Positions 46,454-56,815 of a DNA stretch of 64,000 bases are shown one piece after another (position 1 is the stretch's first letter; each line of letters opens with the position of its first letter). This DNA is from Diabrotica undecimpunctata. Lineage: Eukaryota; Arthropoda; Insecta; Coleoptera; Chrysomelidae. Both the position numbers and the translations under genes were made by a program. Below the pieces are notes generated by a model. That model did no database searches and had not been told where the DNA came from. It saw only the letters and a program-made list of their open reading frames with translations. The DNA lies in NCBI RefSeq assembly GCF_040954645.1, contig NC_092813.1:16656136-16720135 (forward strand), read 5' to 3'.

Positions 46454-47350
46454 TTATTCGTTGCTTGACCTCTCCTTGGTTCTTTTTACGTTGCTCTGGT
46501 AGTTTTTTGAACTCTCTATTTCCACTACTTTTTCTTCTTTATAGCACCATCTCCATTCCTTGCCGTCTACTGTGATTTTATTGTATCCTATTTTGACCAT
46601 TTTTTCATTTTCCCTCATTTCTCTTGCTTTATCTCTTAAAGCTTTCATTTTCTCTCTCTCTCCTTTTGTGAGATCCTCTGTAATCCATATTTTTTTGGTC
46701 TTCACATTCTTAAGTTTGTATTTGTTTCTTAAGATTGATGTTTTTTCTTCTTCGCTTTCTAGTTCAATTAGGCATGTTTTTGTGCCTATTTTTTGTGCTC
46801 TTCTAATATTAGTTTTGACTTCAAGATGATTTTCTAACATAGTAGTCATTCCTTCTTTTAATGTTTTTGGGTCTTCAGAGTCTATTATTGCTCCACTAAT
46901 GATTATATTCTTCTTTCTTTTTTCTTTGTCTAATCTTTCCAATGAGTGTTTTAGATCCTTTAATTCTTCCGTTATCTTTTTGTTATCGGTTTTGGTTAGT
47001 TCGTTTTCTCTTTTCAGTTCTTCTTTCTCTTTTGTCCATTCTTCCTTCACCCTTTCTATTTCCAGCTTTATGATTTTTATTTCTTCATTATTTAGTTTTA
47101 TCTCTTCTTTAACTTCATTTATATATTATCTTCTGATCTCCTTATTTTCTTCCTTCATTTCTGTTTTCAGCTCTTTTATTTCCGTTTTAATCTCCTTATT
47201 TATTTCTTCTAGTAGTTTCTTTAGTTCTTCCATTTCGCGATTTTTTATGTTATCCTTTTGAGGTGTTCTTAACGTAGCTTTGCTTCTTTTGAAGGCTTCC
47301 TCCTCGTCGGATGAGTTATCGTGTTCTGGTTTATTTCTTTTGCTGTTCAT
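46454..47350 (-). pseudogene. LINE-C ORF1: coiled coil plus L1-ORF1-like nucleic-acid-binding domain
   Basis: ATG near 47350 (MNSKRNKPEHDNSSDEEEAF). There is a Lys/Glu coiled coil over ~130 residues, with one frame break near 47115. Then an RRM-like domain (KKNIIISGAIIDSEDP, VKTNIRRAQKIGTKTCLIEL, LRNKYKLK) and a C-terminal domain (WITEDLTKGEREKMKALRDK; WRWCYKEEKVVEIE). In L1-type elements such a trimeric chaperone coats the RNA. Plus-strand frames over it are antisense shadows. The ORF is open except for the single break. Confidence 0.7.
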
Positions 47351-47930
47351 TCGATTTTGTTACCTTCTATATTAATATATATTTTCTATATTAATATACA
47401 CCAATATAGTATTTTCCTATATTAATTAACCTTTTTTATTACAAAAACAATTAATATTTATTATTTTAATTTAATTTAATTCTAATCCTAACTTTAAACT
47501 AATTTATTCTAAGGCCAGATCTGGATTTTTGTAATAAACTTATGAGGCTTTTATTTTAATATTTAATTTTTGTCGGCACTAATTAGTTTCTTATCTGCCA
47601 AGAAACCAAAAAAAACGCGTAGGAATGCCTAAGCGGGTCCACCCCTCGGACTTAAAACATTCGCCTAAACCAGTTTTTTTAATCTTTCACACAGTTACAC
47701 ATATTATGTCCAAAAGTTTGGAATATTGGAATATTTCATCTTTTTATTGATTTTTATATATAAAATCTTCTGAATATTTAAACATCATTTTGTTTCAATT
47801 ATCAACAATACTAAATAAATCTCAAAACCAGATAAACGATATGCGAAAAAAATATTTATTTTCTTGGAGTGAAAAACTTACAATGTACAACTTACGTTTA
47901 AAAATAAATTAGTATAGAAAAAAATAATTT
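47350..47930. other. LINE-C 5' region and left flank of the Tc1 element
   Basis: AT-rich. The words TCGGACTTAAAACATTCGCC and CACACAGTTACACATATTATG near 47660-47730 may mark the LINE/Tc1 boundary, but no matching inverted terminus was found on the right. Confidence 0.35.
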
Positions 47931-48963
47931 TTAATAAAACTTATAATAAGTATTTTCTTCATTGGCCTGTATGCAAGCCTGTAGGCGATTTGGCATGCTG
48001 CCGATTAACTGGTCGAGCTGGGCTTGCGGAATTCTCTTCCATTCTTCACGAGCAGCATCTTTAAGCTCTCAAAGTGTAATAGGGGGATTGTTTCGCTTCT
48101 TGATACGTGTTTTGAGAATGTCCCAAGCATCTTCAATAATGTTCATGTCGGGGGAATTCGAGGGCTACTGTAATGTAGATATTCCTTCTTCTTCAAGAAA
48201 ATTTTGTACTACTGATGTTCGATGAGGAGGTGCGTTGTCATGCATAAACACAAATTCATTACCTACTGCTCCTCGAAATAGACGTACGACAGGATTTAAA
48301 ACTTCCTTGATGTATACAGCACCAGTGACTCTTCTCTCCAGAACCAGCAGTGACGTCCGTGTACCACTCATAATACCACCCCAAACCATAATACTGCCAC
48401 CTTCAAATGGGACACGCGGTTTAGCTGTTTCTAGTGGGGCTTGTCGTCCTGGGGCCCTCCAAACCAGTGTTCTTCGCGAATCAGATACCAAGTCAATTTT
48501 TGACTCATCAGAGAACATCACGTTATTCCAGTTAGGATCATGATGCGCCATTTCTCTAGCCCATTGCAACCTTACTATTTTGTGTTGGTAGGTTAGTTTA
48601 GGAACACGTAGCGGTCTTCTACGATACAAATTGACCGCATTTAGTCTGCGTGTTATTGTTTGCCGTGAAATATTCAGTCCTTGAAGCCTAGAAATTTCTC
48701 TGGATATACCACTTGTAGATTCCAGACGATTTCTACCAGCTATAAATGTTATTTGCCGGTCTTGTGCTGCTGTTGTACATCGATTTCTACCACTTCTGAG
48801 GCGATCCTTGACTTTATCTGTATCTTGGATTTTTTTTTTAAATTTTCGATACAGCACTCTGAGTAACATCACGAATATTCACGATATAACTTTGACTAAA
48901 GTCCTGTTGTAACAAAGCAATTACTCTGGATCTGTCAAAATGAGATATCACGTTTTTAGGCAT
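47931..48963 (-). pseudogene. Tc1-type DD34E transposase
   Basis: ATG complementary to 48961-48963 (MPKNVISHFDRSRVIALLQQ). A helix-turn-helix region follows, broken by a frameshift in a poly-A run near 48835. The frame 48165-48872 continues with GRNRCTTAAQDRQI, SRQTITRRLNAVNLYRRRPL, the first catalytic Asp in VMFSDESKIDL, GSIMVWGGIM, and the second Asp in FVFMHDNAPPHRT. After a stop at 48165 the same phase gives PSNSPDMNIIEDAWDILKTR with the third residue (Glu), and another stop. About 344 codons in all, normal for Tc1. Inactive because of two stops and one frameshift. Confidence 0.85.
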
Positions 48964-49549
48964 TTTTAAACGGCTCAATTCAAATTTAAACGAAGACTGA
49001 AATAATGTGTAAATACGCTAATCAGTTGAAAGTGACCAAAATCATACAAAAACGATTCAAATTTTTTATCATTTTCATTTAAAAACCCTCTAGAATGAAT
49101 ATCAACAACAGTTTCAAAACCACCATAGGCGTAGATATATTATTTGTACGTATTCCAAATGTGTGTATTTATTTACTCAAAACTTGTTAAAATTATTCAA
49201 AATGGTTATATCTTACTTGTCTGATGGTATTTTTTTTATTCACTACTATCACCTGTATGCACTTAACTTTTAACTCTTATTTTTTAACTTTGTTGAATTT
49301 TCTAACTTGTAATTCCCCAATTATTTGAAGTTTATTACGAAGCAAAAATCAACGAAACTACTGTGTCACATGCAGGACCGTCTCCCCCATCAGATTATTT
49401 TAAACACAAAACAAAATTTATTTTAAATCTCTCAGTTTACTGTAAAATTATATTTTTATTGAAAAGTTGAAAAATAGTTACAAACAGTAGGGGCCTCTGA
49501 CTAGTTCATAGTCTGTTTTCCGATTAGTAGTTGAGGTTAAAAAAGTAGA
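48964..49549. other. Tc1 right flank and Harbinger intron sequence
   Basis: No frame or repeat recognised. A matching terminal inverted repeat for the Tc1 was looked for and not found. Confidence 0.35.
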
Positions 49550-49797
49550 AAAAGTATTAATTTGCACAGAATTCCTATGCACTGTTCCCATTTAACCTTC
49601 AAATAGTATGTCGTTAATGGCCTTTTTCGCAAAAATTTTTTGCGATGCGTCATTTTTTCAAATTCTACTGCCCAAGTAGAAGCAATTTTCTCATAATCAG
49701 TTGATGGTTTTTCAAGGTGTTTAAGGGCTAAAGCTATTAATTGTTTGGACTCATCAAGTTTTCTTGCCTTCGTTTTTGGTAATCCCTCCTATGTGCA
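49550..49797 (-). pseudogene. Harbinger MADF/Myb-like accessory protein, C-terminal exon
   Basis: After an acceptor-like TTTTTTACGGCAG the minus strand reads GLPKTKARKLDESKQLIALA, then LKHLEKPSTDYEKIASTWAV and EFEKMTHRKKFLRKRPL. This is the region after the MADF domain in Harbinger-encoded accessory proteins (L..P..D.E.IA..WA..L.KM). It is antisense to, and inside the intron of, the transposase gene. Confidence 0.5.
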
Positions 49798-49878
49798 CTG
49801 CCGTAAAAAAAAACATTTAATAAATTTTTGTTTAGTAGTAATAAGTTTGTATATTAACAATTTAACTTGTAATTGTAG

Positions 49879-50196
49879 TTGCCAACAACAGAAGCTGAAT
49901 GGAAAGCTATTGCCAATCGATTTAATGTTCAATGGAATTTTCCTAATTGTCTAGGAGCTGTAGATGAAAAGCACGTGGCAATCAAAAAACCTCCACATAC
50001 AGTCTCATATTATTACAATTACAAAAAGTTTTTTAGTATTGTAATAATGGCAGTTGTAAATAGCAATTACGAATTTATTATGGTAGATGCAGGAATTAAT
50101 AGACGAATATCAGACGGAGGTGTTTTGAATTATACTGCATTTGGAAAAGCATTATCAGATAATTCACTTAAAATCCCAGAACCTGATCTGTTGCCA
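49879..50196 (+). pseudogene. Harbinger transposase exon 2, first part (DDE core)
   Basis: After a 3' splice site (TTGTAATTGTAG) it reads LPTTEAEWKAIANRFNVQW, NFPNCLGAVDEKHVAIKKPP (first catalytic Asp), YYNYKKFFSIVIMAVVNSNY, then FIMVDAGINRRISDGGVLNY (second Asp) and LKIPEPDLLP. All are HARBI1 signatures. Gypsy-5 interrupts at 50196. Removing it with one GCCA copy restores the frame into LPNSQKILPFVFVGDDAF at 56508. Confidence 0.85.
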
Positions 50197-50833
50197 TGTA
50201 ACGATGAGTCAAAGCCATCACCGTTAAACCAGCGTGCGCGCGAACCAACCCATGAAGTAGGAGTGTATCGACAGTAGAAAGGGCAAAACTAATTACACAG
50301 CTCCGCTATATAAACCACAACATTTCTTCATAGAGGGAGAATCGACAGGTGTTGACTGAAGGTTCTCTTCTTCCCTACCCCGGCTTGTGGACGTGTTGAG
50401 TTCACAAGTTGTTTCCGTTCCTTTTACCGCCGTTACCCGAAGAGCGTGTTGAGCTCTTCACTACCCGTACTCTGAAGCAGTCGTGTTGAGACTGTCGAGG
50501 AGTGTCCTATTAACCCGAATCACTTAAGGAACGTGTTGAGTTCCTTTCCTTTCTTTGTACCTATCGTCCGCTGTTATTAAATCGATACAACGTTCCCGTA
50601 AAATTTCAAATACACACTCGTTTGCCGATAAGACTGATTTCATATGACAAGGTCAAACTTAATTTAAATAAATAGGCCAGGTACTGAGAAGACTAAACCA
50701 AATTGTAAATATGTACATAAGATTTTTGTCAATTTAATTTAAGGAAGACAATAAAGTTTTATTTTTATTTTGAACTCTGTCTCTGACTGTCTAAAAGCTA
50801 CCCGGATAGTGACTCCCACGAGAGGACGTCACA
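50197..50833 (+). repeat. Gypsy-5 5' LTR
   Basis: Begins TGTAACGATGAGTCAAAG and ends GAGGACGTCACA. Internally it has several CGTGTTGAG words. An AATAAAG polyadenylation-type signal lies near 50750. Confidence 0.95.
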
Positions 50834-50835
50834 AA

Positions 50836-50850
50836 TGGCGCCCGAGCAGA
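50836..50850 (+). promoter_or_regulatory. Gypsy-5 primer-binding site
   Basis: TGGCGCCCGAGCAG, two bases after the LTR. The first ten bases equal the well-known tRNA-Lys-type PBS start (TGGCGCCCGA). tRNA assignment is inference. Confidence 0.7.
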
Positions 50851-50957
50851 AAAATACGTTTTAAACAATAATACCGACCGAATTCCGAATTTTATTTTCA
50901 TAAGACAGTACTACATTTCAAATTTTAATCAAAGACAGGGTGATTCACAGTTCAATA

Positions 50958-51890
50958 ATGACAGACGCTCCGGAAACGTCGAAGGTTAGTTGGGTGTACC
51001 TATTAAAGAAAGACGAACTTATAGCCGAATTAACAAACAGAGAACAGCCGACGGAACGGAATTTCAGCGAGCTAAGAGCGAGATTAGTTGCGATCATCAA
51101 GGCAGAGGAAATAGAAGAAAACCAGATGGAAGACAGACAAAGAAAGATGGAAATAGTACGCAAATGGGGGTTACACTTTGACGGTTCAAGAGACCCAATA
51201 GAATTCATAGAACGGTTGAAAGAACTCCAGACAGCTTACGGCCTACAAGACACCCACGTTTTACAAGCTCTACCAGAAACATTAAACGGGAAAGCATTAC
51301 TATGGTACAGAAACAATAATAAATATTGGAACGAATTTAAGGACTTCGAACAAGATTATCGCAATTTCTTCGTTTCCTCCGTTCTCACGCAATCTCTGGA
51401 AGCTCAAATCCGGAACCGACTCCAACGAAACAACGAAGGTGTAAAAGACTACATCATTGATATTCAAACAATGATCAGAAGACATGGTGAATTCAATCAC
51501 CAAGAAGAACTAAACAGGATATACACCAATATGAACCCGAAATACAAGTTGTATATAAAGAGGCAAGACGTATCGTCAACACAGGACATCATCAGATTAG
51601 CGGAAGAATATGATATGGTCCAAAAAGAAATATATAACAGAAACAATACAAGGTGTGACTGGAAACAGGCAAATAGTCATAATAACAAAATACAGAATTT
51701 CGACAGACAGACTTGTTGTTGGAGATGCGGCCGCAGAGGCCACAATAAAAGAAACTGCAGAGCTATCGCTGTACTCTTCTGCAGCCATTGCGGAACCCGA
51801 GGAACAACTTCCAATAACTGCCAATGTAGAAGCCGACCGGAAAACTCCAACAGGACTGGCCAAGAAGGAGGCAACCCAGTCAGCATTTAG
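50958..51890 (+). CDS. gag: Gypsy-5 Gag
   Basis: 310 residues from ATG 50958; an upstream in-frame GTG at 50940 is not used. The N-terminus is helical and charged (a SAP-like L..EL..RE...R..FSELRARL). The capsid-type core has WGLHFDGSRDPIEFIERLKE, LPETLNGKALLWYRNNNKYW and LTQSLEAQIRNRLQR. The C-terminus carries two zinc knuckles, CWRCGRRGHNKRNC and CSHCGTRGTTSNNC. It stops at 51888-51890, where pol continues in the -1 phase. The length and two knuckles fit Gypsy elements of the TCN/mdg-like type without envelope. Uninterrupted. Confidence 0.88.
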   Translation: MTDAPETSKVSWVYLLKKDELIAELTNREQPTERNFSELRARLVAIIKAEEIEENQMEDRQRKMEIVRKWGLHFDGSRDPIEFIERLKELQTAYGLQDTHVLQALPETLNGKALLWYRNNNKYWNEFKDFEQDYRNFFVSSVLTQSLEAQIRNRLQRNNEGVKDYIIDIQTMIRRHGEFNHQEELNRIYTNMNPKYKLYIKRQDVSSTQDIIRLAEEYDMVQKEIYNRNNTRCDWKQANSHNNKIQNFDRQTCCWRCGRRGHNKRNCRAIAVLFCSHCGTRGTTSNNCQCRSRPENSNRTGQEGGNPVSI

Positions 51891-53203
51891 AGTCCTCCCT
51901 AACAACCTCCAGCTACGCACACTATACAGATCAACGACCCCACACAACGATAACGTTCAGCAACGGTAAAAAGTTAAGAGCACTAATAGACACAGGAGCC
52001 CAAAATTCGTTTATAGGACAAAAAGGTAAAAAAATATTGGAACAATGTGGAACAAAAAGCGACAGAAAAGCTTTAAAGATCACGCTGGCAGATGGAAAAA
52101 CCAGCAACATAGTCTGTTTTACAGCAAAATGTTCCATAGACAACGTTTGGAGAAAAGCCAAGCTACATTTTTTACCAAACCTAGCTTCAGAAGTAGTACT
52201 GGGAATGCATGAAATAACAAGATGGGGACTTGATTTATCAAACATCTTAAATAGAAATCGCGTAAGAAGGAGAGAACAATACCCAACCAGTACAGAAGAC
52301 GGATCCTGATCGTACAATGCAGACAATAACCGAATACCGACCAATTCCAGGGTCAACGAAACACCAACCGCAAGATATCCGCTCCAACAGAGAAGCAAAA
52401 TATATAACAAAACGACCCACCGACTACCGACCGATACCGCGGTCGAAGACCACACCGAAAATATACCGACTACCGACCGATACCGCGGTCGACAACCAGA
52501 CCGAAGATATACCGAACTACCGACCGATACCGCGGCCGACGACCAGACCGAAGATATTCCGTCATACATACCGGAATTCACGAACAGTCCGAAACGAGAG
52601 CAGCTCGACATCAGTACTACACTAAACAATACCGAAAAAAAACAATTACAGGAATTGTTACTAACAGAATTGGAGAAATTTAAAAAAATTAAAGGAACAA
52701 CACATCTAACCGAACATACAATAAAACTCAAACATAATACACCGATCAAACAAAGATACAGGCCCCGAAACCCGGCAATGCAGAAGATCATAAACGATGA
52801 GATAGATAAGATGCTAGAAGAGAACGTGATAGAAAAATCTAATAGCCCGTACAGTTCCCCGATCGTCCTAGTAAAAAAGAAGGATAACAACGGATACAGA
52901 TTTTGCATCGATTTTAGGAAAATCAACGACATCTCAGAAAAAGATGCCTACCCATTACCGTACATCAATCATATCCTAGAAAAGTTAAAATCTGCAAAAT
53001 ATTTTACCACGTTGGATCTAAAAAATGGATATTGGCAAGTACCACTTTCCGAAGCAAGCAAACCCTTGACCGCTTTCATAGCACCAGGAAAAGGACTATT
53101 CCAGTTCAAAGTACTTCCATTCGGATTACACGCCGCCTCCGCTACTTTTCAACGACTACTAGATACAATAATCGGCCCAGAAATGGAACCACATGCATTA
53201 TAA
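51881..53203 (+). pseudogene. pol: Gypsy-5 pol, part 1: protease and first half of reverse transcriptase
   Basis: Read in the -1 phase relative to gag. Protease active site LRALIDTGAQNSFIGQKG (about 51977-52030). Then LPNLASEVVLGMHEI. An in-frame TGA at 52307 interrupts the linker. The linker contains three ~46-bp tandem units (CCGACTACCGACCGATACCG, about 52423-52565). RT entry: IKQRYRPRNPAMQKIINDEI, then SSPIVLVKKKDN, FCIDFRKINDISEKDAYPLP, TLDLKNGYWQVPLSEA and FGLHAASATFQRLL. It ends at GPEMEPHAL, exactly where the catalytic YLDD should follow. Confidence 0.85.
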
Positions 53204-53565
53204 TAGTACTGGGGAAAACGTTCGAGGAACATATGGAAAACTTAAAAGAAGTACTTCACAGACTACAGCAGGCCAAACTACGAATTAATATAGACAAATG
53301 TAAATTCTGCAAAGAAGAGATAAATTATTTAGGCCATGTAGTAAACAAAACGGGAATAAAAGTGGACGACAACAAGACAAAAGCTATAGTCGAATATCCC
53401 GCGCCAAAAACCGTTAAACAACTACGCCGATTTTTGGGCATCATCTCATGGTATAGGAGATTTATAAAAGATTTTTCACGAACTGCAGCCCCTTTAACAA
53501 AGCTACTAAAGAAAAAAAACCTTGGACTTGGGACAGAGACCAAGAGGAAGCATTTAACAAAATAA
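53204..53565 (+). pseudogene. pol: Gypsy-5 pol, part 2: second half of reverse transcriptase
   Basis: Resumes in another phase with IIVLGKTFEEHMENLKEVLH, so the short YLDD-coding segment is deleted. It continues KLRINIDKCKFCKEEINYLG, then KQLRRFLGIISWYRRFIKDF and SRTAAPLTKLL. A frameshift in a poly-A run near 53515 ends this part. The element's own RT cannot be catalytic. Confidence 0.85.
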
Positions 53566-54965
53566 AATTACTACTGACACAAGCTCCAATACTGATCTGC
53601 CCGGAATTCCAGAAAATATTTTGTTTACAATCTGACGCTTCGAACCACGGTTTAGGAGTAGCTTTAGTACAAACAAACGACGAAGGACAGGAACAAGTCA
53701 TCGCTTACGCAAGTCGAACCCTAACAAATGCCGAAAAAAATTACAGCGTTACAGAAAAAGAACTACTAGCGATCATCTTCGATATAGAAAAGATGAAACC
53801 CTACATCGAAGGATACCCATTTTCAATTATCACAGATCATCAAAGTCTACGATACTTACAAACAATGGAAAACCCTACAGGTAGAATAGCTAGATGGGCA
53901 ATGCTGCTGCAACAATTTGACTTCGATGTCATTTACAGAAAGGGCTCCCAGAACGTCCTGGCCAACGCGCTCTCTAAAGAACCAGTAGATCTGGTTTGCA
54001 TAATAAACGTAGAAGATGTAGAACCCGACGAATGGTACAATAAAGCTTTAAATAAAATCCAGACAAATCCGCAACTATTTCCAGACTACTCTATCAAAGA
54101 TGGACTTCTCTATCGACACTTCTGGGACAAATACGATTTAAAAGAGACAGAGGTATCCAACCCCTGGAAACTATGCATCCCAAACCACAAGAGACAACAA
54201 CTCCTGGCAGAAAACCACGAGCAACCGACCGCAGGACATCTAGGAATAGCCAAAACAATAACCCGCCTAGCTAGAAAATACTACTGGCCAGGGATGTTTA
54301 AAGACGCCGCAAAGTTCGTCAGGAACTGCAAGAACTGTCAGCAATTTAAGCCGCAACAAAGCTTAACTCCAGGCCGCATGCAATCTACACAAATTCCGCC
54401 ACATCCATGGCACACCGTTTCAACCGATATCATAGGACCCCTTCCAACATCCAGCAAAGGAAACAAATATATAAGGACATTCCAGGACACCTTTTCAAAA
54501 TGGGTCGAAGCCATACCGATCAGAACAGCAACGGTAAAATCAGTCTGTCAGAACTTAAAAGATAAAATCATTATGAGATTCGGATCACCCAAAGAGCTAA
54601 TATCAGACAACGCAAGAACATACGATAACAGGGAAGTACGAAAGTTGCTAGACGAATTCCAGATTTCTAAAAGAAACATTCCGCCATATTCTCCCCAGAA
54701 TAATCCAGTAGAAAGAACAAACAGAGTAATCAAAACAATGATAGCTCAGTTCTGCGATAATAACCATAAGAAATGGGACACGAGCCTTCCAGAACTACTA
54801 TTCGCATATAATACAGCTAAACACGATTCAACGGGTTTCTCCCCAGCCTTCCTGAACTTTGGACACGAACTAGAAATTCCAAGTAAAGTCGTAAACACCC
54901 CAAACGACACACAACATACCGATCAAAACATAAAATGCATAAACTACGAGAAACATTCGAACTAG
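53511..54965 (+). pseudogene. pol: Gypsy-5 pol, part 3: RNase H and integrase
   Basis: RNase H: LQSDASNHGLGVALVQT, YASRTLTNAEKNYSVTEKEL and ITDHQSLRYLQTM. Integrase: zinc finger H...H (ENHEQPTAGHLGIAKTI) with C-x2-C (NCKNCQQF). Core: VSTDIIGPLP (first Asp), ELISDNARTYDNREV (second Asp) and YSPQNNPVERTNRV (Glu), with TAKHDSTGFSPAFLNFG at the end. All catalytic residues are present. A frameshift near 54935 separates the GPY module. Confidence 0.88.
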
Positions 54966-55255
54966 TACGTACAAACCTGGCAAAAGCTTTTACAACTCAA
55001 AGCCATTACTACAACTTACGACGAAGAGAGTGGAAACCCACAATAAACGACAAAGTCATGAAAAGGGAATACCAACTCTCAAATGCCGCCAAAAATTTTA
55101 ACGCCAAATTAGCACCGAAATTTTCAGGCCCATATACTATAACAAAAATGTGTTCTAATGTAATATTCAAATTAAAACACGACGATAAAAACCGTACAAT
55201 AGCAGCTCATATCAAAGACCTAAAACCCGCATTTACCGATTTCCCTACTCCTTAA
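54935..55255 (+). pseudogene. pol: Gypsy-5 pol, part 4: integrase C-terminal GPY module
   Basis: The 106-codon frame reads LRETFELVRTNLAKAF, SHYYNLRRREWKPTINDKVM, then APKFSGPYTITKMCSNVIFK and HIKDLKPAF. This is the SH3-like GPY/F module that often directs target choice. It is shifted out of phase with the catalytic core. Confidence 0.85.
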
Positions 55256-55373
55256 TCAGTCCAAGCACTTACAGTCAACACCAAGTAGTGACAGTATATT
55301 TTAATACAGTTTACCAGTAACCTTCAAATATAATGTCAGACACGTTAGAAATATATATTACAGTGACATAGAA

Positions 55374-55664
55374 ATGGACGGCACAGTTACGCCGCCACCA
55401 TACACCGTTCCAGAATTAATATCACCATTAGGGAACACACCAAAACCTAACACCCCGGGCAAAGGCTGCGAGCCCCTGATAAAGGCTATTTCCAAATTTA
55501 AAAACCTTTTCGATGAACCAACCATGGGCATCACAAAAATTCAGAAAGTCCAGTCAATTCCAGCATCAATCCCGCTGCTCTCACTAATTCCGCCACAGCA
55601 TAAAGGAAAAAAATACAGACTGAGACTCCCGAACCAGGTGCTGAGGATAAAAACCAATAATTGA
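55374..55664 (+). CDS. Gypsy-5 small third ORF of unknown function
   Basis: 96 residues from ATG 55374. Pro-rich at the N-terminus (VTPPPYTVPELISPLG), then GCEPLIKAISKFKNLFDEP and a basic end. No signal peptide, membrane segment, or cysteine pattern of an envelope protein. It sits between integrase and the polypurine tract, where some Gypsy elements carry an extra gene. PPPY resembles the PPxY late-domain motif used by viral Gag proteins to recruit Nedd4 ligases. That similarity is only a short motif. Confidence 0.45.
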   Translation: MDGTVTPPPYTVPELISPLGNTPKPNTPGKGCEPLIKAISKFKNLFDEPTMGITKIQKVQSIPASIPLLSLIPPQHKGKKYRLRLPNQVLRIKTNN

Positions 55665-55870
55665 AGCCCTACGAAGGAAGACGTTTTTTTTTAAGAGAGA
55701 GGAAGACGATTTTTTGTTTAAGAAGACGATATTTATATTTTTTTTAGGGCGGACATTTTTTATTTCAATGTATTGTAAATTTTTTTTTTAGGGTAACCAA
55801 GTACCTGGCAAGGAATAAAAATAAAAAAAAAAATTTTGTTCCAAAATTTTTTTTTCCCAGGAAGAGGGGG
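55665..55870 (+). other. Gypsy-5 3' untranslated region and polypurine tract
   Basis: T-rich stretches with AGAAGACGAT repeats, then AGGAAGAGGGGG at 55859-55870, which would prime plus-strand synthesis. Confidence 0.75.
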
Positions 55871-56507
55871 TGTAACGATGAGTCAAAGCCATCACCGTTA
55901 AACCTGCGTGCGCGCGAACCAACCCATGAAGTAGGAGTGTATCGACAGTAGAAAGGGCAAAACTAATTACACAGCTCCGCTATATAAACCGCAACATTTC
56001 CTCATAGAGGGAGAATCGACAGGTGTTGACTGAAGGTTCTCTTCTTCCCTACCCCGGCTTGTGGACGTGTTGAGTTCACAAGTTGTTTCCGTTCCTTTTA
56101 CCGCCGTTACCCGAAGAGCGTATTGAGCTCTTCACTACCCGTACTCTGAAGCAGTCGTGTTGAGACTGTCGAGGAGTGTCCTATTAACCCGAATCACTTA
56201 AGGAACATGTTGAGTTCCTTTCCTTTCTTTGTACCTATCGTCCGCTGTTATTAAATCGATACAACGTTGCCGTAAAATTTCAAATACACACTCGTTTGCC
56301 GATAAGACTGATTTCATATGACAAGGTCAAACTTAATTTGAATAAATAGGCCAGGTACTGAGAAGACTAAACCAAATTGTAAATATGTACATAAGATTTT
56401 TGTCAATTTAATTTAAGGAAGACAATAAAGTTTTATTTTTATTTTGAACTCTGTCTCTGACTGTTTAAAAGCTACCCGGATAGTGACTCCCACGAGAGGA
56501 CGTCACA
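55871..56507 (+). repeat. Gypsy-5 3' LTR
   Basis: 637 bp, about eight single-base differences from the 5' LTR. TSD GCCA follows. Confidence 0.95.
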
Positions 56508-56511
56508 GCCA

Positions 56512-56765
56512 AATAGTCAAAAGATACTACCCTTTGTCTTTGTTGGAGATGACGCTTTTGCACTGACAGAAAATTTCATGAAACCTTACAGCCAAACAGG
56601 ATTAACGATGGAAAAAAGAATTTTTACTTATCAACTTGTGTTCGTCACATTGTGGAAAATGCATTTGGAATATTAGTATCAAAATTCGGTGTATTTCAAC
56701 GACCTATTGCATTATTGCCTAAGAAAGCTCAAATCATTGTCTTATCATGTTGCTATTTACACAAT
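56512..56765 (+). pseudogene. Harbinger transposase exon 2, last part
   Basis: Continues from 50196 with NSQKILPFVFVGDDAFALTE, NFMKPYSQTGLT, then (after a frame break) RHIVENAFGILVSKFGVFQR with the third catalytic residue (Glu of VENAFG), and KKAQIIVLSCCYLHN before a stop. All three DDE residues of the transposase are thus present across the broken exon. Confidence 0.75.
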
Positions 56766-56815
56766 TAGTTAAGAAGAAACCAATCTCAGTCATACATGTA
56801 CAATAATTCTGTGGA

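Larger units (their letters stand above)
33727..47650 (-). mobile_element. LINE-C: two-ORF non-LTR retrotransposon inserted in the Harbinger intron
   Basis: On the minus strand: ORF1 (46454-47350), then the hAT insertion, then ORF2 (33793-37179) with endonuclease and reverse transcriptase. The 3' end is a short GAAAGAAAGAAAG simple tail at about 33727-33745. The 5' end lies near 47650 but is not sharply defined. Clade placement is uncertain: the C-terminus (GKRKRGRPRKKW) is RTE-like, and the coiled-coil ORF1 is L1-like. Confidence 0.65.
50197..56507 (+). mobile_element. Gypsy-5: full-length LTR retrotransposon (TSD GCCA)
   Basis: LTRs 50197-50833 and 55871-56507, both 637 bp, differing at about eight positions by eye (~98.7%). 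TSD GCCA at 50193-50196 and 56508-56511. The primer-binding site TGGCGCCCGAGCAG is at 50836. The polypurine tract AGGAAGAGGGGG directly precedes the 3' LTR. Order: gag, protease, RT, RNase H, integrase, then a small third frame. Pol has several breaks, one of which removes the RT catalytic motif. No envelope gene. Confidence 0.95.

Noticed and set aside
46899..47261. 120-codon Ser/Phe-rich plus-strand frame
   Set aside because: Antisense to the coiled coil of LINE-C ORF1.
47690..49200. Terminal inverted repeats for the Tc1 element
   Set aside because: The candidate CACAGTTACACATATTATG on the left has no convincing reverse complement on the right.
51931..52932. 333-codon minus-strand frame
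   Set aside because: Antisense to Gypsy-5 protease and RT, without domain similarity.
55374..55664. Envelope gene of Gypsy-5
   Set aside because: Only 96 residues, with no signal peptide, transmembrane segment or cysteine pattern.
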